Shown: positions 22,860-33,912 of the stretch, one piece after another
Layout: every line of letters begins with the position of its first letter
Position numbering within the stretch: the stretch's first letter is position 1
Assembly (NCBI GenBank): GCA_029945375.1
Contig: CM057060.1
Span: 3,224,001 to 3,288,000, forward strand
Length of the DNA: 64,000 nucleotides
DNA from: Agaricus subrufescens
Lineage: Eukaryota; Basidiomycota; Agaricomycetes; Agaricales; Agaricaceae
Direction of reading: 5' to 3'
Translations under genes and position numbers: made by a program
Notes under the pieces: model-generated
The model's database searches: none
What the model was told of the DNA's origin: nothing
What the model saw: only the letters and a program-made list of their open reading frames with translations

Positions 22860-24300
22860 ATATTTTCCGTTTACGGTGAAGAGACTAGATCAGTATAAAT
22901 GTGGAAAATAAAATATAAAAAATATAAAATCGAATGCGAATGCAACCCTTTGAAATACACCAAGTCTCGAGTGCAGTTTGTGGGGAGAATAAATCAGAAA
23001 GAAAGTGAAAGTAAGAGTCTTGATTAAGTATTAAATGAAAATAGGGGTAGAATAGAAATGTGAAACAAGTCTCAACTGAATAGAGACCTCTTCCAGACCT
23101 GTGCTGTTTCAATTAGAACCTTTGCAATGAGGGGCTAAGCTCGCAACAACTGTCCTCAATAGGATGGGTTAGACACCTATCTAGGAGGGGTAGCGAGTCT
23201 GCCCTAGTGATGCCTCAACAAACTCGGAGAGCCTTGACCTGCCTTCATGCTTTGAGACAGACTGCAAGACAAGTCGAGCTAGCACCAAATGCTATTGCAA
23301 TCCTATTAGACCAGTGAAGATACCCTCTCGAGCAGAACACAAGTCCTTCCAAGTTGAGAAAGAACTTTTTAAGAAATGCTTAGAACACTGTGAAGTTTAA
23401 CCAAACTCGATTTCACTCACACAGCGCTTGGGCAAAGATTCAATTCCGAACCTTGTCCTCAACTGGCAACTATATACAATATACAATAATAAAAAACTGA
23501 GACAGAATAAACAATTATGAAACAAATAACCAAGTCTGTATCCAGTGCTGAATGGGTATAGTCTCCTCGACTCATCTTTTCCCACCAATCAACAGTCTCG
23601 ACTATTCAGTCTCCTCGACCAAACATTGCACTTGCCGAATCCCTCACTCTTCATTGGCTAACAAGGTTCCAACCCTAGACCCTAGTCTAGGAACCCTCGA
23701 GACTCATCCTCCACTGATCAACCTGTCAATAAGATGTCCTCAATTAGACCAAATTTCTATCTTGCCTCCAGTTGCTTCAAGATTATCAGCATTGCTACCC
23801 GATCCTGAGTCTCAACTAATAATTCTGACAGCCTCACTTCAATTCATTCAGTCTTGACATGTGCGAATCACCCATTTCCTAGCCTTTCCATATCAGGCAG
23901 GTAGTAGTTATAGATTCAGTCTAGCATAAGGTCCACTAAAGGAACCGCGCTCCGCTAAGTCCTCAAGCCATTCCATAGCCAGTCTCAATGATAATTCACA
24001 ATAAAGTCTCCCTAGACTCAGCCTCGAGACTTCTGTTTTAAAGTCCTCAAACATGATTATATTTCCCCTGACAGTACAGTTTTCCTGTTAGGAACCACAG
24101 ATGCAATCTTGACTGATCCCTAGTTTGCCCTGTCTTCACACATGCCCTCAACCAATCTCATTACTAATGGGGTGATTGATTACTTGTTCTCGAGTCTAAT
24201 ACATACACCTAGCCACATTAAATGTACATTTTCATGCGTAAAATAGCTGGGGCCATAACAATGGTAAATACTTAATCATGTGACCAAGGTTTTATACATA
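22860..24300. other. non-coding right part of the hAT element
   Basis: About 1.4 kb between the peptidase region and the sub-terminal repeats. No gene was recognised. The sequence is CpG-poor and has repeated CTCGA-containing words. It may be regulatory or a remnant of another insertion. Confidence 0.4.
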
Positions 24301-24396
24301 CACAAGAACCCACCAGTATAATACCAGGTATTATACTGGTATTATACCTGTATAAAACCCCTGTGTATAAAACCTAGGGTTTTATCCGCAGCCCTA

Positions 24397-24404
24397 GCCA
24401 TGTG
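24397..24404. repeat. target-site duplication, right copy (GCCATGTG)
   Basis: Exact match to 17567-17574, immediately outside the right terminal inverted repeat of the hAT element. Confidence 0.92.
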
Positions 24405-24598
24405 CAAAAGGCTCCTTCCTACCGATTCCCCTCTATGAGCCACTCAGAAGCACGTACTGTGCTTACAAACTTTGTTTACTAAGATTTTCTTGCTTTTGAG
24501 AGTTCCAGTCAGGAATGAAAGAGAGGCACAATTCTATCCTTTCAATTTAATTGTTGTGTGAAAGGTGGGCAATTTGTATGGCTTGTGGAGGCCCAGGG
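24405..24598. promoter_or_regulatory. displaced upstream flank of the MFS gene
   Basis: Before the hAT insertion this sequence abutted the MFS start codon, as the target duplication shows. It should therefore hold the original 5'UTR and part of the promoter, now about 6.8 kb away. No defined promoter motif was identified. The rest of the original promoter may be interrupted by the duplicated block that starts at about 24599. Confidence 0.5.
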
Positions 24599-25531
24599 TC
24601 CAACACCTGCATGGCTAGACTGAGCCAGCTAGTCAGGTCATGCGACAACTACTTCTAGTGCTACTGGACACACTTCAGCAGTACAAAGCTTGTCTATATG
24701 TAAACAGCATAAGGTGATTATGATTGATTAAACTTTAGCTCAACAGAGAGATCATATATGCAACTCTATGTCAAATAACCAATACCTACAAGTGCACACA
24801 TAGACTTTCCATACGCAATTGTCAATGTTGTCAACCTATTCACTGCATCAGGACTTTATAGGCACACCAAAAATAAAAGGAAGGATTGTACATGAATCCA
24901 AACACCACCAAAAGTGAAACCACCAGGTTAGTGATTAGGTGTCCATAGGTGTTGATCATGGGCAAGAGCATGGCTGTTTGCAATGAAATGAGAATCCAAT
25001 GGAATGCACTAAACAAGGAGTATGAGTAATGTGATATGGGACGGATTCTCGGCTGCATGGAATACATACTTGACCAAGGCTGTAGCTGCTGTGCTGTTAT
25101 TCTGCAAGATATTGACAACATATGCACCGCAGGGTGTCAGAACAATATTGCACTATTCTGATGCTGTTATATAAGAAATTTGGAGAGAAATATCAACTTA
25201 CACCAATACCACTGGTGAACAGGCAAATGAGGTTTAGAGCAAGCCCAGTAGGTCCAGAAATATATTTTGTGACCAGTGCAGAAATAAGAATAGGAAATGA
25301 AAGAAATGCACCAAAGTAGCAAGCACACAGGTGGTCCTCCAGACACCAGTGCCCTCACTTTTCCTTGTATCATTTGATAACCTTATCAGATAGCCAACCA
25401 GAAAGTGGGGCACCCACTGGAGAAAGAGGAAAAAGAGAGTGTTAGTTGTGATTGAATGAAGTAAAGACTTTGATAATTATCCCCCTTACATGCATTGCCA
25501 ATGCCAAAAGGGAGGAAGCATAGACCAACAA
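24599..25531 (-). pseudogene. decayed duplicate of the ATG15-MFS spacer and MFS 3' half
   Basis: This block aligns with about 15303-16222: the spacer, then the MFS exons back to the GLCFLPLGIGNA region. MFS peptides are still visible, for example WILISLQTAMLLPMINTYGH and HLITNLVVSLLVVFGFMY. Most differences are CpG in the original to TpG or CpA here (for example ACGTCGAAT to ATGTCAAAT). Reading frames are broken and the 5' half of the gene is missing; homology stops where LTR-like sequence starts at 25532. Non-functional. Confidence 0.85.
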
Positions 25532-25822
25532 TGTTACGACCTTATAGCAATTAGCTCAGGTTGCAACTTAAGGCAAAGACTTGAGGGCAATAAGGGAATA
25601 TAGTGAGTTGGTAAAGTGTAAGGAAATACAGAGTATGACTATGCTACTTATAGAAGAGTTGACTACCTAATAATAGAAGAAGAAGTCAGGCTGAGTAAGT
25701 GTACCCAAGGTGTCTGACTAACAAAGGGAAACTGCTGAGTAAATGTGAGAGATAAAACATATAAATGGGGAAGCAGCATATGGTCCTGGGTCAGGGGATG
25801 CTAACAGAAATAGATCATAACA
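25532..25822. mobile_element. solo-LTR-like sequence
   Basis: The segment begins TGTTACGACC and ends GATCATAACA, that is TGTTA...TAACA, the usual short inverted ends of Ty3/Ty1-type LTRs, and has a plausible length of 291 bp. It truncates the MFS duplicate on its left. The flanking five bases do not match (AACAA and TCACC), so a simple solo LTR with target duplication is not shown. No gag or pol was found nearby. Confidence 0.4.
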
Positions 25823-26584
25823 TCACCCTCCATTCAGGCTTCAGATTCCAATCAAAGCTGTTAAGACTATGACCACAGAGTCAGAACTAGGCAGTTCTGA
25901 TTGAGGGATAGGCATTGGCCTCAGTGACGTGAAGGCACACTGTGCCCTCCAGCAGGTTCCGGATGCCTAGATAGTGATAGTGGAAGAGAACACAAGTTGC
26001 GGAAAGCTTAGTGGAAAGATAGGAATCAAGAGGGAACAAGATCTAAGTTGATTTCAGACTGAGGAATAGATACAGGAATGTGGAACTTATATACAAAGGT
26101 GTACAGGAGTAAAGTATGGAAAAGGAATAGTTCCAGATAATAGAAATAGGAATCAGAATAGAGATATAGTAATCGCATTGCAATAGGAATGAGTATCAAT
26201 CTGGATACAGTCACATTGGCCATTGGAAGTTATGGCCTGCATTGTGTTGGTCATAGAGCGACTGTTGGAGTGCAACCATAGTCCCAGAAAGGAACTACAG
26301 CATAACTGGCCAACCACTACTGGTTCTGGGAAGTAGACTTACCAATTAGAGGAACCCAAAAGACAATGGTCCCAAGTGGATCACATCAAAAGGAAACTTG
26401 ACAGTGGAATTTCATGGAACATACCAGAAATGGAAATGGAATGTTCTACTGTAGATGGAAAAGGAATCATCAGGAATGATCAGGAAGTTCTGGAAACAGA
26501 ATATAACATGTCATCTGTATGATTGAGGCTCTGAGATACCCAAACATATATCTACCAATTGAGCCCTGGCTATTGAAACTTGTG
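25823..26584. other. CpG-poor repeat-derived sequence
   Basis: No gene. AG-rich, low CpG, no identifiable protein similarity. Probably decayed transposon sequence between the LTR-like segment and the dispersed repeat. Confidence 0.35.
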
Positions 26585-26930
26585 GATAGTGCTTATCAGG
26601 CCCATAAGAAAGCCAGCCACCAAAAATGCAAGGCAGAGCCCAACCAAGCAATATCATATGATTATCCTTGCTCCCTCCCTTTCCCTAACTTAAATCCAAC
26701 TGTAGCAAAGCTAATAATAAGCACAGTTCTAAGAAATCACTGGACAGTCTGCATGGTGGGTGGCTTATTGTGCTGCTTTACCTGTGACCTTGCAATCTCA
26801 CATTTTGTTCAAGCTATCAGAACTAAGCTGATGACCCACCTGATCACCACCTTTGTGTAGTCTGCCAAAAGTTTGAGCTCATGGACTCTAGTTCACTGGA
26901 TTGCATAAGTATATCAAGAATAATCACCAT
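26585..26930. repeat. dispersed repeat, decayed copy
   Basis: Aligns in the same orientation with about 30010-30335: both contain CTTATC.G.CC.ATAA, a CCCTAACT.AAACCCAACT-like stretch and GCTCATGGACTC.AGT. The copy here has lost most CpG. Origin unknown; no coding potential identified. Confidence 0.55.
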
Positions 26931-27010
26931 TCATTTATGGATTTTATGGTACCATATGTTGATAAGAGCAAAGCTGCTACCTGCAGCATGGAGTTTGGAT
27001 AGACTCACAT

Positions 27011-27345
27011 TGTTATAATCCTAGATGGTAGGAGGATTTGAGGTAGTAGAGAGTTTGTAGAGCTTGGTAAAGCTAGTAGAGCAAAGTGGAGAGAGAAACT
27101 GAACTGAATATTGTAAGTCTACATACTTGGTCTTATATACAAAATAAACACATGTATGGAGACCATAGGTGTAAATAATAGGGTGAAGGGGAATGTGATA
27201 CATGTCAATGAAACATAGGGGTCCACAGAAGGAGTCTGTAGTCAACATGCATAAAACTATTGAAAAGGTGTGGCATAGTGCATAGTGCACAGTAGTTGCT
27301 CATACATGTCATACCGAGTGTATAACTCGAGGTATTTTGTCAACA
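27011..27345. mobile_element. possible second LTR fragment
   Basis: Starts TGTTATAATCC and could end TTTTGTCAACA, with an internal TTATATAC. The shape is LTR-like, but it shares no clear sequence with 25532-25822 and has no matching target duplication. Weakly supported. Confidence 0.25.
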
Positions 27346-27717
27346 CCATAGTTAAATTTGTCCATCAGATTTCTTCAACTCTATTGCACACTCAAGTAGT
27401 CCACTTTGTTAAATGGTACTAGCTTTTTCTATGATAAAATGTCTTAAGCTATTATCCTCGCCAAGTATTGTGATTGCATCTCAGTCTTATAGCGCCTGTG
27501 CGCGTAATATTTGTACTGTGATATCACACCACCCGGAAGTTCACAGTACATCAACCAACGCAAAATGATTAAAATAACATCCTAACTGTACCAGAGCCGC
27601 AATCATTACTCTGACCCTGTAGCACTATAAGTGATACCATCTCTACTGAACATGCCTATTTCGAGGCATCTTGATATCATTTGAAAATCAACACTTCATC
27701 TATGTAAGTTTGCAATA

Positions 27718-29729
27718 TCATATGGGACAAGTCAAGGTAGCGTCCCATTCATCAGACGCAACACCTTCGGCCACGACGAACAAAGAATTAGGATCATATT
27801 TGCGTTTGATGTCCCTCAACCTGCCGTAGTGGCTACCAAAGAATGCCTTCTTGAAATCGGGTTCATGCAAGGATGCCTTCAAACAAAAATACTCAATGAA
27901 CGATCACCACAAAACTAGAAAAAAAAATCCGAACCTCATTCATGTAGGTTGTTGAGTCAGGAGATATTGGGTCCAAAACTTCGATATTGCGCACAAGACC
28001 ACGCTGGATTTCTTTGATATCTTCGGCTGAAGCACCCTCATCCCAGCCCTCTGCTGTAATTAGAAGGGCTACAGCTTTTCGCCATCCAGGGTTAAGACCA
28101 ACGGAATCGGGGTCGGCGCGCGCCACAGCTCCACCTGCAATGAAACTATGCCCGAACATCGTCAGAGTCTAAGATTTGATGAAAGGTAAATTTGTTTACT
28201 TAATACCAACACCTTCGAGGCTAAGAAGAACCTGTGCAGTTTCTTCTGGTCTCTGCTCGGCAGCATCACGAGATAAAAGCCGAGATGCTAGTTCAACCAA
28301 ACCTCCAACCAGTGGATCCTGAGCTCCAGTACTATTCGTAGGATTGAGTAACTGATAAAAGTTAGCGTATGGTTCGGTTGTAATAGTAACATTAGGATCA
28401 TGGGTGGCATTTGCGGCGTAGTCAAAGAAAGGGAAGATAGTCGAATTAGCATCGGCCCATGAGACGTTTGGCGCCAAAAGGCCAATATTAAGGCTCGTAT
28501 TTGAAAGCGACCCGTAGCCCCCCCAACCCATGTCGGAAAGTTTTGGGAGCAGCTTTATGAGCTCTGTAGTGACACCTGTTGCAACCTCGATGGAAGGGAA
28601 ATTGACACTCATGGAAGATACAATGAGTGGGAATTCGTCATAGGTTTTATAGGTGGCAGAGGTGATAACGCCCCAGGAACCTGCACCACCGCCTCTGAGG
28701 GCCCAGAAGAGGTCTTGGTTCTGATGTTCGTTGGCGACGACATGATTACCATCTGGTTTTACAATGGTGAATTGAACGGCGTTATCCACTCCTGTAACAT
28801 TCAAGTGAGTAATGGTTCGAAGTCTAGGAAATATATGTAAAACGTACCGAGACCAAATTTTGGAGAAAGTGCGCTATGGCCTCCACCCATGATCCAGCCA
28901 CCGGCAGCTCCATTAGAAGCTGTTGGTGAGATACCGCCAATGATAAAACGGTTGTTCTTGGCAGCAGCATTGTACGCTTCAAACCATTGTACGCCGGCCC
29001 CGACGGTCAGACCTGATCATCATGAAGCAATTGATCGTTACAAAGGAGTGAATGACCAAGGACGAACCAGGAATAGCATCTATCTTTGAGCCACCGTCTG
29101 GGATAAATTCGGCATCGTAGGTTATGTTCTTCAATTGATGGGTCCAGATCATGAAACCATTTCTTCCTGCACTGCGGCCCAGGTAATCATGTCTGTGAAT
29201 ACATACGTCAACATACTGCTTCAACAAGTTGTGAGGTTTTATTGATGACTTGCCCTGTATTCTTAACAACAATACGGAGGTTGTGTTGGCGAGCAAATTT
29301 GACAGCAGTTTGTACATCTTCCGCAGTCCTAGCATCAACACCAACAGGGGGTACGTTTCCCTGTTCACAAGGAACTCCAAGAGTAGTGTTCAGGTAACAG
29401 GCACTTATGGAACCGTTCTTGAACACATAGGATTCGAAATTGAAATATTCGTATGCCCCGGGTTGATCTGTGCGCCAAATAGCATCGCTTCGACGGCTCT
29501 GCACGTCGGAACAATTTCCCGACGGGTTGTTGACAGGATAACAAGCAGACGCGGGAGACTTGGGATGAATGAGGGGCTGGGACAACTGAGAAGATAACAC
29601 TGCGAAATCTTTCTCGGAGGGCCAGCATGCTTCGCCATACAGGCAGCGGCATGTGGCGTCTCCTTTCTTCGATTGGGCAAGCGCGAGTGTGATGAAGGGT
29701 AAGAAGCTAAGGAAGGCCTGAGGTCTCAT
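27718..29729 (-). CDS. secreted FAD-linked oxidase, berberine-bridge-enzyme type, copy 1
   Basis: Six exons (27718..27876, 27935..28145, 28200..28791, 28848..29012, 29068..29192, 29254..29729), 575 aa. A signal peptide (MRPQAFLSFLPFITLALAQ) is followed by a Cys-rich N-terminus, the FAD_binding_4 domain with NTGHDYLGRSAGRNGF (His is the probable covalent FAD anchor), GGWIMGGGHSALSPKFGLG and FWALRGGGAGSWGVI, and the BBE C-terminal motif KRKYDPNSLFVVAEGVASDE. No Cys sits where bicovalent members carry one, so a single flavin link is likely. Such oxidases act on sugars or alcohols with O2 and release H2O2; the substrate is unknown. Intron 1 is GC-AG (29193..29253), whereas copy 2 has GT-AG there. 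Confidence 0.9.
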
Positions 29730-30762
29730 CTTAAGCGAGGAATTCTGTGTTGTTGGCTTTGGGAATATTTCGAGGTCTTATATCAGGCAATGGTAGCGCT
29801 GGTCGGCACGAATGAACGACTTCACAATGTCCAACGTGGTGGTAGACATCATAAGCTCTGCTGCGGCTGCGCAACTTGTTGACATCGTGCGCATGAATGA
29901 TAGTCTGGAAAGTGAGAAGAGGGTTTCGGCATATCCCGAGTAGGTATCAACGGGTAAGAAACTCCTCGTTCTAGGCTAGATTGAGTTGTACCAAATTAAT
30001 TGGAGCTTGCAAATAATACTTATCGGACCTATAATGAAGCCGACTACCCGAAATGAAAGGTAGTGACAACGCAACAATACAATCCCTTATGCTCATTGTA
30101 CTACCCTTCCCTCCCCTAACTCAAACCCAACTTCAGCGGACTAGTTACCCGATGGTTTATATGACAAGCATTGGTTCTGGCTGTGACTTTATGATCTCAT
30201 TTTCTCTGCCTCCTACCGGAGCCGAGCTAGTGAGGCGACTAACAGCAACCTTTGTATAGTCAATTTATAAAATACTAAAATATCTGCTCATGGACTCAAG
30301 TCCACTAAATCCGTACATGTATACTGGGACTAGTTCTGCGAGCTACTAATTTAAAATAAACACAATTTTCTTCGTCTATGGCATACCTTCCTTGTGTTTT
30401 TCTGCACAATTTACTTACATCTTGAGGGACTCAAAGTTGCAATCGTTAATTCGGCCTGGTGAGGTCTACCACGAACATAGTTGGAAGGCATGTGTTTTCA
30501 TCCCTCTTAATGTTTGACCCACACTAGACTGGGATCACTACTCAGGCTAGTCGTCTTACGCTAGAAATAACTGATGGAAGAGGTCAGTGCGCACTGCGGG
30601 ATGACAATCATAATGGGCTTGAAACTAAGTGTCACCTGCTTTCTAATGTGCGACCACATGTATTACCATGTCAAGCATGGACATAAACGTTCCGAACTCG
30701 CCACAATGATCCTATATTTAAGACTTCGGCCGTCTGTAACTGGCGGTGGTCACACTCCTCAT
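29730..30762. other. gap between BBE copy 1 and GMC 1
   Basis: Holds the BBE copy 1 promoter side and a dispersed repeat at about 30010-30335 that matches 26585-26930. No gene found. A plus-strand open frame at 30574-30915 overlaps the last GMC exons antisense and is not supported. Confidence 0.4.
30010..30335. repeat. dispersed repeat, CpG-retaining copy
   Basis: Partner of 26585-26930 in the same orientation. This copy still has CpG (for example TTATCGGACC and CCGGAGCCGAGC) where the other has CA or TG, which shows which copy has been mutated. Confidence 0.55.
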
Positions 30763-32991
30763 TCAATTATTCTTTCCCTGCGACTTCTTGATCACATCAG
30801 ACGCCCACTCGGCGATCGCATAAACCGCAGCCTGAGTATGCCCACTCGGGAGGAATGCCTGTATGAACACATGATGACACCCAGTATCACGAGAGATAGA
30901 GAAGACTTACAATAACAGAGGCATCCACGACCCTCAGCCCACTGATACCACGTACTTTGAAGTCGGGATCTACTACACCCCAGTCGGCTCCATGAGGTGC
31001 CATGCTACAAGTCCCAACCCCGTGACCGGCGTGTACGACCTGAGACGTAATGTACTCCTGAATATCCTCATCAGTCAAAGGGCCGTTTGGAATTGATCTC
31101 GGAATGTTGATGTCGGAAACGCTTGCAGAAAGGGGAGAAGAAGAGAAGAGACGTTGCGCGGACCTCACTCCTTCCATGATGATTGAGGCATCCAGCTCGG
31201 CGGATAATAGCCCCAAATCAATCAATGGAGGATCAAAGGGAGAGGTTGTCGCGAGAGTGATAGATCCACCTACAATCGCATCATCTAATTTTGTTTTATT
31301 TGACCATGAAACAGACTTACGAGAAGTAGAATGTAAATTGACGATGCCCATTGAAAGGGTGTTGTTCGAGCTAATCGGTTTCCCCGTCGCTGTTCCAGTC
31401 TCATCCTGTCGGGTGATGGAAAAGACTGCCATCTCAAAGTGGGGAGTGTTAGGACCGCCCGTCGGATCGGGAGCGCCACTTTTGAATGGCGCAGCATTAT
31501 CAGGGATACGGATCCAGCTAAACAATGGAATTAAGCTTATGGCAGCGAGAGGACCGGTGTGATCTCTGTCCCATTGTGCTCGGGCGGCAGTCATATTGAA
31601 CCTAAGCCTAATCAATATACCTATATTAGATGAAACGCACAGGACTCTCACTCGGTTACATTCAATTTTGTAGAGAAGCCGAAGGGAACGCCGGCCTGAT
31701 CACTGAGATTTTTTCCAACGCTTGGGTTGTTGAAGAAAGGTGTGATACCGAGTGCACGCAATTCATCCTCAGGACCAATTCCCGAGTTCAGTAACACCTG
31801 AGGAGAGTTTATAAAACCACCGGAAAGAATTACTTCTCTTTCCGCGATTAAAGTATGCTTTGGACCTTTAAAGTTATGTTTTATGGGAAAGAAACATACA
31901 AAATTATGACGTCCATACTTACCGCTTTGGCTGGTTGTGAATTCCACTTTACGAAAATCTCTCTCATGGGGATTGCCGACAGGCAAAATGCGGGTGACTA
32001 ACGTATTCAGGAGGACATGCACGTTATCTCCGGTGTGTGGTAAGTAGCTTGTAGCTGAGCTCCTTCTTTGACCATGTGAAATTGTAGTCTGTATCCAACC
32101 TTTATGGCATCAACATTTTCGTGGCGGATCAAAATAAACGGTTCACTTACCCATTCCAATAGGCCTTCCGTTGTTCAGATCTAATAAAAACGGGAACTCT
32201 TCGCTTATGTTCTGAATCGTTTCAAGAAGTACATCATTGATAGGATTGTTATAGTACGGTGCAGTCACCCCAAGTATGCCGTTGGTGTTATGGTTGGAAA
32301 TATTGAAGTGATTTGTTTCAGGAAGATTTGGGTCATTCGGACTGGACCACTTCTCTGCCTAGGTCCTTATCAAAAGGGGTATACATTTCCCAGGTTAGGC
32401 TGATAACGAACCTTTAGGATGTACTGAAGAATATTATTCCATGATAAGTTTTCGTCGCCCATGGTGGAAGCCAAACGATCATAATCATCCCTCGATCCGC
32501 GTGTATAGACCATAGAATCTATATGCGAAGGGTATGAATGTTTTTCCCCTACAGAAAGCCGATGAACACACTGTGCGAGGAGCAACCACCTAATATTTTG
32601 GCCCTTGGGTAAGCTATCACCTTTCCATTGGCGTTTACCTGCGGTGTTGAAGAATAGTTCCAACCATCAAGTCTGGTTTGAAATTCGACCTCGTTTGCCA
32701 GGCCTGGAATATTAGTCTCAAACACTTCGTCGTTGCTAAAGGAAACACGAGTCTTGTTCAGCCCTTCAATGTTTATGAGACGAGAACGTACGATGGCCCG
32801 GCTTCGATGACCAGTATATCAACCCCTTGGATTTCGCCTAACCGTTTGCCTACGACAAGGCCTGCAGTACCGCCACCTACGATGATGAAATCATATTCGG
32901 TTTTTGGTAGATCTTCTAGACGTTGAAACTGCAGAGCGCCCAGTGTTAGTTGTAACAGTGGTGATAACACGCATAAAAGAGTAAAAAACAT
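30763..32991 (-). CDS. GMC oxidoreductase, aryl-alcohol-oxidase type (GMC 1)
   Basis: Nine exons (30763..30858, 30911..31269, 31321..31601, 31652..31865, 31923..32099, 32151..32358, 32412..32518, 32572..32735, 32792..32991), 601 aa. Signal peptide MFFTLLCVLSPLLQLTLG. FAD-binding [20 protein letters not shown] and [27 protein letters not shown] signature 2 GGFINSPQVLLNSGIG; catalytic His pair in HGVGTCSMAP and PSGHTQA. These secreted enzymes oxidise aromatic or polyunsaturated alcohols to aldehydes and make H2O2. Exon lengths match GMC 3 and GMC 4 almost exactly, so the three are recent paralogues. Confidence 0.9.
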
Positions 32992-33912
32992 GGCCTCAAC
33001 ACTCGAGGAGTTCTGAGCATGAATTTATAGCAAGTTTAAAGAGGACGCCGTGAAGCCCGTGGAGCACATATAGCATCTGTCTCGTGATAACAACCAACTC
33101 GGAGATGAGGATGTCATTGTTCTCAAGGCCTCAAGATGGGGATATGTAAAGCGTTTGCATCAGCACATGCAGGTCGGCCATTGAGAGCCTGTTGCGAGAG
33201 TCAAAAGAACTCAAGACCTTGGGAATTTGCAGCTGCCAGTCCCGTTGAGATCGGCTGCGACCGGCCCGATGGTGCCGGTCTAGTTGGTGGCGAAGCGGTA
33301 CTCCTACCCTTGATCCTCGTTTGATGATCGGGCTTAAAACATTTCTTCACTTTGATAAGCCTGAAACGAACAGCGATAGTTAGACTTCAACTCCCAAAAA
33401 GACCTCCATTGGTATTATGTATGATCGTAGACTGACAGTCGTACCAACCGATAGCATCGTCATTCAAACTCCAGTGCCAGCAGGCTGATCATTCGCATCA
33501 TACGAAAAGCGCTTACAAAACGACTATCCGCCGTAACATTGATTAGCAGTGCTGGAAAAGCGAAACCTCTGAGGTATGGGTCTACGTCATTTCATGGAGA
33601 ATATTCAAGGGGAACCATGTACCCCTTCTCAAAAAGAGCGAAATACAAGATTTCAGAACTCGATGCGGTCTTGTCTTGGGTCAAGTTCTGTCAGAAGGTT
33701 GTTAGAAAAATTGAGAGAGACTAGATGTTCAGTTAATTGATGCTCTCAGTTTGATTTGTCCTTAATGCCTTTGTACCACCATCGTTATATTCGAATCTCC
33801 TATTTATTGTACTTTACTTATTCTTGTTATGTGCAATGACAACTATTGATTCTGTGTAGTTGGGGCCGTCCCCAGAATGACGAAACAGAGCATGTATGGT
33901 CGTACAAGCAAT
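32992..33912. other. gap upstream of GMC 1
   Basis: About 0.9 kb, no gene recognised. It includes the GMC 1 promoter side and the 3' flank of the esterase. Confidence 0.4.

Larger units (their letters stand above)
17575..24396. mobile_element. hAT-superfamily DNA transposon, 6822 bp
   Basis: Both ends carry the perfect 19-bp terminal inverted repeat TAGGGCTGCGGATAAAACC, and GCCATGTG flanks both sides. Internally, on the minus strand, lie hAT transposase segments (18484-21587) and a Ulp1-like cysteine peptidase region (21548-22859). Sub-terminal copies of GGTTTTAT / GGTATAATACC occur at both ends. The body is strongly CpG-poor. The transposase has in-frame stops, so the copy is probably no longer autonomous. 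A 753-bp foldback element is nested near its left end. Confidence 0.9.

Noticed and set aside
25532..27345. A single LTR retrotransposon spanning both LTR-like segments
   Set aside because: The two candidate LTRs are not similar to each other, no gag/pol or primer-binding site was seen, and flanking duplications do not match.
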